Source of the DNA: Ziziphus jujuba
Taxonomy: Eukaryota > Streptophyta > Magnoliopsida > Rosales > Rhamnaceae
NCBI RefSeq assembly: GCF_031755915.1
Contig: NC_083380.1
Span: 27,510,001 to 27,574,000, forward strand
DNA length: 64,000 bases
Direction of reading: 5' to 3'
The notes under the pieces are model-generated. The model searched no databases, had not been told where the DNA came from, and saw nothing but the letters and a program-made list of their open reading frames with translations. Of the stretch, positions 58,492 to 64,000 are shown one piece after another. The number at the start of each line of letters is the position of its first letter. Within the stretch, counting starts at the first letter, position 1. Position numbers and translations under genes: made by a program.

Positions 58492-59555
58492 TTTCCATTG
58501 CCATTCTATTTTTTGTTTTGTTTTCTGTTTTCTGTTTTAGTTTTTGGGTTTTTTTTTTTTGGGGAACTAATTTGTGATACTAAAGTTGTTGTTTGTTTTT
58601 CTAAGGTGTATCTTATATGTTGTGGGTGTGAATAATCATATACAAGATAACTACATCTATATGATATAATTGGTAATCAGGTTTGGGAATATGATTTTTT
58701 TTTTTTTTTTTTTTTAACAAAATGATAAAATTGAAGTGTTTTGATTCAATTCCGTTTGCTGTGCCCAAGGTTTGAGAGTCATTTTATTCTACCTCTTCAA
58801 GTGCTTCAGCTACTGAAATGCATTTTCAAGCGTCTAAAGGAATATTTTTTGGCCTAAATTTAGGTTTTTTAAAACCTAATTACTAATTAGCTTGTTCAGC
58901 CAAAAAAAAAAAAAAAAAAAAAAAAAGACCTAATTAGCTTGAGAAAATATAAAGGGTCTCGTAGCTTTGTAACAACGGAACTTAAGGTCGGAATCCACCT
59001 CTGAGAAACACCACATTTGACCTTATAATATGGAGTCCTAGCTAAACCAAGAAATACCTAGCTCAGATTTAATAAGAATAAACATTTACTGGCCTTACTA
59101 GATTTGACTAACATTCAGTGCCTTTTTGAATAAGTTTTGGAAAATATCAGATCATGAATCCCCGTTCTTTTAGATTAAAAGAACAACCAAAAAAAAAAAA
59201 AAAGGCATTTTGGGTGTCTAAAAATTATTCAAATCATATTAATGAACCCAAAAAAGAAGAAGTTAAATCCTGTTGCGTCTCCTTTGTTTTGCTTAACTTT
59301 ATGCCATAAAAGTGTTCAAGACAGCCTATCAAGTCAATCACAAAGTTAGATTTTCAGAAGTTAAGACAGCTCAACTTTGAGAGTTGATTTTTATTTTTAT
59401 CTATGCCTTATCTTATCTCCAATCTATGTCGAAGACATGGCAGAGAAGAAAAAGTAGTGATGAGTGTACAGCCTTGTGTCTAATCTATGGAGGAAATGTG
59501 GAAGACACCGCAGAAAAGGAAAAGTGGTGACGAATATACAGCGGCAGAGAAGGAA

Positions 59556-59587
<32 letters not shown>

Positions 59588-60029
59588 TTAATCTATTGCA
59601 AAGTATAACTCTCTTGGGCTGGGCTAGAGTTTTGGGGTGTATAAAGTTGCGTAAGGCGAATATGTTCATGAACCGGTTACAAACCCAATAACATGTACCT
59701 GTAACAAATATATAAATCATAGATTTACCATGGTACTGTGGGAATGACACAGATTTGCAATAATAGGGAATGAAACAGAGTTTAGCATTGATGGGATGGG
59801 AGGAATACTGTACATGGGGAGACACGAGTACGAAATCAAATGCTTTTGTTTTCTTTTGTTTTCTTTTTTTTCTATTACAAAAAAATGTTTTTTTTTTTTT
59901 TTTCGGTGAATGTATGAAATCAGATGTTGTACCATGGGAAATTATAAAAGAATTGCTGAAATATAATATATATCTGTACAGAAATTCTTAGTCACGATTA
60001 TTATTAGGATAGAAAACTATTAGAATATT
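58492..60029. other. Intergenic; short imperfect tandem repeat
   Basis: No gene. A roughly 60-base unit is repeated at about 59421-59471 and 59482-59541 (AATCTATG...GAAGACA..GCAGA.AAG...). T(24) lies at 58690-58715 and A(26) at 58901-58926. Confidence 0.55.
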
Positions 60030-60130
60030 TTTATAAATTTTTAAATTGTTTTAGATTTAAAAATATATGTATAAATTTTTAAAGAATTTATTTTGTTTAG
60101 CTAATATTTTAATAGACACGTCTATATGTG

Positions 60131-60210
<80 letters not shown>

Positions 60211-60320
60211 ATACATTTTATATATTTTTAATTGTTAAAATTTAAAAATATTTTTAAAATTTGTATAAATATCTGAAGAGTTTATTTTGCTTATTTAATA
60301 TTTTAATAGACATATATATA
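60030..60320. repeat. Direct duplication around a long TA microsatellite
   Basis: 60030-60125 and 60215-60315 are related in the same orientation (TTTAAAAATAT...GAATTTATTTTG.TTA...TAATATTTTAATAGACA). Between them is a TA run of about 36 units (60135-60207). Confidence 0.75.
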
Positions 60321-60480
60321 TATATATATATGTACACACACACACCCTTTTTACTATCGATATGAAGCAAATTCATATGGTTCAAAAATATAAAAAAATT
60401 AATCATTGTATTCAAACAAACGATTTAGATTATTTTTTAACTCACGTCTGACAAAAACTTGGCAAAAAACGTTGTTCCAT

Positions 60481-60483
<3 letters not shown>

Positions 60484-60523
<40 letters not shown>
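60484..60523. repeat. (CT)n microsatellite
   Basis: About 20 CT units. Confidence 0.95.
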
Positions 60524-60526
<3 letters not shown>

Positions 60527-61255
60527 TTTCTCTCTCTTTCTCATTCATGGAGATTCTATATCCCCATTAGATGCGGCACAGTCCTGGTCTACCTTGACCC
60601 CCACAAACCCCTCCAATCATTGAAGCAGACAATATTGAACAAACCCCACTTCGATTTCCACCATTACCAATCTTTCTCGAACCAACTACGACCTGGTTTG
60701 ACTGTTTGCTGTGAGCCCCCTCTTTGGTTTATCTGCATCTGTGAGTTGTGTGACTTGTGACCACCCTTTTAAATTTGACTCCTCTTTTTACTCACCAGTC
60801 TGCTCCTTGTCTTCACCTAAAATCTCTGCTAACTTTGGCACAATTGTTTTTTATTTTCTTTTTTTCCTTTTTCATGGAGGGAAGGAGAGGAGCGAAAAAA
60901 AGAAAAAAACGAAAAAAGGAATGGCTTTCCATTGGTATATGCCACCTCATTGAGTACAGATTACCAGACACAAGAGCACTCTTCTCTCTTTTTCTTGAGC
61001 CCCTACCTTCTTACCCACCAATGGTTTCAACCTGGCCCCTATTCTGTCCTCTCTCTCTCCACCCACACCACCCCCCCCCCCACCCCCCCTCTCTTTCAAT
61101 GGAGCATTCAATCTCTTAACTCGCACCGCTACTTCTCTTCAGCAGCTGTGAATCATAACAAGACCCACTTGAGCTGAACGAGAAAGAAGAAAATAAAAAA
61201 TAAAAAAATAAAAAGAAAGGAACATACTAAAGAAAAAAAAATAAAAAATAGAAGG
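60524..61255. other. Pyrimidine-rich, GC-higher segment; no gene assigned
   Basis: Plus-strand open frames of up to 120 codons are Pro/Ser/Leu-rich because of the C/T composition. A C(9)A C(6) tract lies at 61071-61088. This could be the promoter and leader of a gene outside the window or a relic; no domain is recognised. Confidence 0.4.
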
Positions 61256-61259
61256 AAAA

Positions 61260-61378
61260 AATTACGGTTTTTAAAAAACCATCGTTAAAAGGAAAAAAAT
61301 CAATGCTCTTTTAAAAACAGCTCGGGTATTACAAATTTTGAAAAAGCATCGGTTTTTTTTTTTAGAAAAACCATCGTC
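61260..61378. mobile_element. Possible CACTA-type subterminal repeat remnant
   Basis: Several short palindromic pieces of the type CGGTTTTT..AAAAACCATCG recur (61264-61285, 61350-61378), with GTTAAAAG next to one. Plant CACTA elements and their deletion derivatives carry such subterminal repeats. No terminal CACTA and no target-site duplication were found. Confidence 0.3.
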
Positions 61379-61379
61379 T

Positions 61380-61983
61380 TTCCCTTTTTTTTTTTAATTA
61401 CTCAAAAGGCTTTATTTGTTTGTTTTAACCAAAAAATCATTTTTTTAAGTAATAATTATCTAAGTAAAAAATTAATATTAAAACAATTATTTTTTTTGTC
61501 CCCCAAAAAAAGTAACAATTATATTTTCGAGATTTTTACAATATTGTAGAATCGTGTTGGTGTTGATATTTCGGAAAAATTAATATGCACTAATATACAG
61601 TTGAACAAAAATAGTCAAAAAGAAAGGGAATGAAAATGAAATTAAGATATTACTATCAATATCTGTCTAAATGTTTTCTATCCCAAAAGAAACATATATA
61701 TATATATATATATACACAGAGAAGAGAAAGGTTGGTTGGGCTAGATTTGGGAATTTGAAATTACGAGGTCTGTGTGGAATGGTGGTGCAAGCGAAAAGGA
61801 AAAGAATAGCTGTAAGGGAAATAATATTTTTTGTCATATTTTTGTCATTAAGGTAAAAAATAATCTGAACCATTCGTTTGATAAGTTTTGAATCCAATGA
61901 CTATTAATTTTTCCACGTTTTTAAACTGTATGAATGTGTTTCAAGTTGTTTCTGATAGTAAAAAGACACTCTCTCTTTTTCTT

Positions 61984-62022
<39 letters not shown>

Positions 62023-62375
62023 CCTATATATTGTTAAATTTCAATATTTGAAATAATTCAAAAATCAATAATAAATGATTGACTTGATAAAAGAATTATT
62101 TTATAACTATATATATACACAACAATTATCACCTTTTAAAAAAAAAAATCCAAGAATTAATAAACGATGGTGATCGTCATGACTTTATACTTGTGTGTCT
62201 ATATATATTTATATATATATACACAAAAATTTCATATTAGGATATTTGAATTTTATGAAATCAGAATATAAAGTTAAGATAAACTGGCTTGAAGTACTAC
62301 TAAGTTACGTTTGGTTTAGAAATTAGATGAGAGTGTTCAAGGATAAAGATCCCATACTATTTCACCTTAGACTTT
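61380..62375. other. AT-rich intergenic, no gene
   Basis: TA and CT/TA microsatellites (61693-61715, 61982-62022, 62202-62222). No gene. Confidence 0.7.
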
Positions 62376-62406
62376 CCCCACTTTTAAGCAAGTTTATACA
62401 TACATA

Positions 62407-62441
<35 letters not shown>

Positions 62442-62541
62442 TTTCAAATATTAAACCATTCCCCACTTTTAAGCAAGTTTATACATACATATCTATATAT
62501 ATATATATATATATATATGTATTTTCAAATATTAAACCATT
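62376..62541. repeat. 85-bp tandem duplication
   Basis: 62376-62460 and 62461-62541 are the same unit (CCCCACTTTTAAGCAAG..., TA run, ATTTTCAAATATTAAACCATT) and differ only by four bases in the TA run. The second copy ends at the first base of the tRNA relic. Confidence 0.95.
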
Positions 62542-63005
62542 CGTTGTAGCCTAGTTGGTTAGGATACTCGGCTTTCACTTGCTTTTTAAGGAAAAGGGAG
62601 TTCTAGATGGTTTAATCAGAGCCCTGGAAATGCTTTTTTCCTCCAGGGATCACCTTGCACCTTCGAAAGAAACGGAGACTTCGCGATCGCCCTCTGATTG
62701 ATCAGAATAAGGACACTCTATTTTTAAAGGAAAATTGAAGAAAAAGACTGACGCATTTGTGACTTTCGCGGTCAACCTCCCTTCAATATCATGATCTGGT
62801 CGAGCAGACCAGATTATGAGTAAATAGAAAATCGAAAAACAAAGGAATTGCTATAGCATGCGTGGGCTAGCAAAGATGAGCGGGAATAAGCAATGACATG
62901 AGTTTGGTTGTACAGTTCGAGTGGGAAAGCTTCCCGGCTTGATGGTCAGTGTAACAATTATGATATTTGTCGATATGCCACTTGGGTTCAATTCCAGGCA
63001 ACAGA
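62540..63005 (+). pseudogene. Nuclear tRNA-Glu(UUC) relic split by a 397-bp insert
   Basis: The 5' half (62540-62581) has the acceptor strand TTCGTTG, the D-arm GCCTAGTTGGTTAGGATA and the anticodon region CTCGGCTTTCAC with anticodon TTC. The 3' half (62979-63005) has GGGTTCAATTCC and the acceptor strand CAACAGA. Both match plant nuclear tRNA-Glu with a few changes. Between them lie 397 bases (62582-62978), flanked by the same six bases CACTTG (62576-62581 and 62979-62984). About nine bases of the anticodon 3' stem and variable loop are missing. It cannot be a working tRNA as it stands. Confidence 0.7.
62790..62818 (+). other. 12-bp hairpin inside the tRNA insert
   Basis: Bases 62790-62801 pair with 62807-62818 (one G-T pair) around a GAGCA loop. 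It is the strongest stem in the insert. No poly-T terminator follows. Confidence 0.7.
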
Positions 63006-63580
63006 AATTTTTTAAATACCAAATGTAAAGTAAATACTACACCAGCAGCCCCCCCTCTCTTTTTTTCTCTCTCAAATGTGGTATGACTATAATTTGTTCA
63101 ACAACTCCATTTTCAGTTTAGGGTATATTATGGTAGATCAATTTACTATAATATACAATGCTGCAAACGTGTTGTTGTCAAATTGTTTGTTGTTTTCACC
63201 CAAAAAAAAAAAAAAAAGAAAAAAAGAAAAGAAAAAACTTGTTTGCTGTAGTTGAAAACACCGAATGCCAATACTTTGCACGGAAATTTTTTAAATACCA
63301 AAAACAAATTAAATACTGCACCAGTAAACACAACCTTCTTTTTTTTTTTAAGCAAAATATCTATTCGGTTCATAGTACTCCTATATATGTAGAAATCACG
63401 CACAATAAACCAAATGAGACTCTTGGATCTTACAAAACTTGGTATGACTTTAATTTGTTCAACTATTACACATTTAGTTTAGGGTGTATTATGGTAGATC
63501 AATTTATTATAATATACAATGCTGCAAACGTGTTTTTGTCAATTGTTTGTTGTAGTTGAAAATACCTAATGCCATACTAT
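63005..63580. repeat. Direct duplication of about 280-360 bp
   Basis: 63005-63265 and 63284-63580 share AAATTTTTTAAATACCAAA, TAAATACT.CACCAG, GGTATGACT.TAATTTGTTCAAC, a nearly identical stretch ending ACAATGCTGCAAACGTGTT, and GTAGTTGAAAA.ACC.AATGCCA. The second copy carries about 80 extra bases. Confidence 0.9.
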
Positions 63581-63581
63581 G

Positions 63582-63582
<1 letters not shown>

Positions 63583-63648
<66 letters not shown>
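63583..63648. repeat. (TA)n(TG)n microsatellite
   Basis: About 10 TA units followed by about 22 TG units. Confidence 0.95.
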
Positions 63649-63652
<4 letters not shown>

Positions 63653-64000
63653 GAATAATACTAGATATCAAATAAATGTACTAAAATATATATCAACTGT
63701 TATTTATCAATATTTTATTAGTTAATATGTTTTTATAATCTATTTATAAATAAATAAATTATTGAAAGAATAAATGGGTACAATTATGTATAAGCCAATC
63801 AAATATTGATATATGATATTTGGTGCATTTTTGGGTATATTTATTTGGTATTACCAGTATTATTGATATAATAAATTTATAGTTTTGATCATATCATGAT
63901 ATACTAATTTTATAAAGTCGCAATATAATACAAATCAAATAAAGTAGAAAGCTCATTTACACCTCATCTATCATGATTTTATAAAATCAATTTATAATGC
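63649..64000. other. AT-rich intergenic, no gene
   Basis: No coding or repeat feature supported. Confidence 0.7.

Noticed and set aside
60524..61119. Pro/Ser/Leu-rich plus-strand frames
   Set aside because: Explained by C/T-rich composition; no domain and no splice support.
62582..62978. Insert considered as a tRNA intron or a known snRNA
   Set aside because: Plant nuclear tRNA-Glu has no intron and known introns are far shorter; no match to remembered U-snRNA, 7SL or RNase P/MRP signatures.

Overview
This is a plant nuclear window, AT-rich and microsatellite-rich. Four things point to a eudicot, probably a rosid: intron structure with GT..AG junctions, CC-NB-ARC-LRR genes, a DYW-type PPR relic, and decayed copia and LINE elements. 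I cannot name the species from the sequence alone.

Layout. 1-3611 is the 3' part of a decayed Ty1/copia element with its right LTR. From about 4.2 to 43 kb lies a resistance-gene-style cluster. It holds seven copies of one small RING-H2 gene family, of which only the copy at 38246-38896 is fully intact, plus orphan copies of that family's flanking DNA. It also holds two long intact CNL resistance genes on the minus strand (17881-21462 and 30994-34269) with their own duplicated and partly deleted flanks, a short J-domain gene (6732-7118), a broken PPR-DYW gene (24253-25790), a copia fragment and a tRNA-derived SINE-like insertion.

From 44 kb the window holds conserved single-copy genes. An eight-exon EB1 microtubule plus-end gene lies on the minus strand (43976-48983), a three-exon ribosomal protein S9 gene on the plus strand (54955-56944), and a membrane-anchored pectin methylesterase inhibitor-like gene on the plus strand (57754-58491). 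Between and after them is AT-rich intergenic DNA with an L1-type LINE fragment, long TA and CT microsatellites, short tandem duplications, and a nuclear tRNA-Glu relic split by a 397-bp insert.

The main story is segmental duplication. The duplicating block seems to have included a RING gene, its 5' flank and part of the neighbouring EB1 gene, because two orphan pieces of EB1 introns sit inside the array (9.6 kb and 40.1 kb), each joined to RING flank sequence by a different internal deletion. The NLR genes have their own direct-repeat flanks, including a unit whose NLR has been deleted down to its last LRR. One RING copy has had its zinc-binding end flipped in place and fused to another gene's start. 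Exon joins for EB1 and RPS9 were read from the sequence and keep frame throughout.
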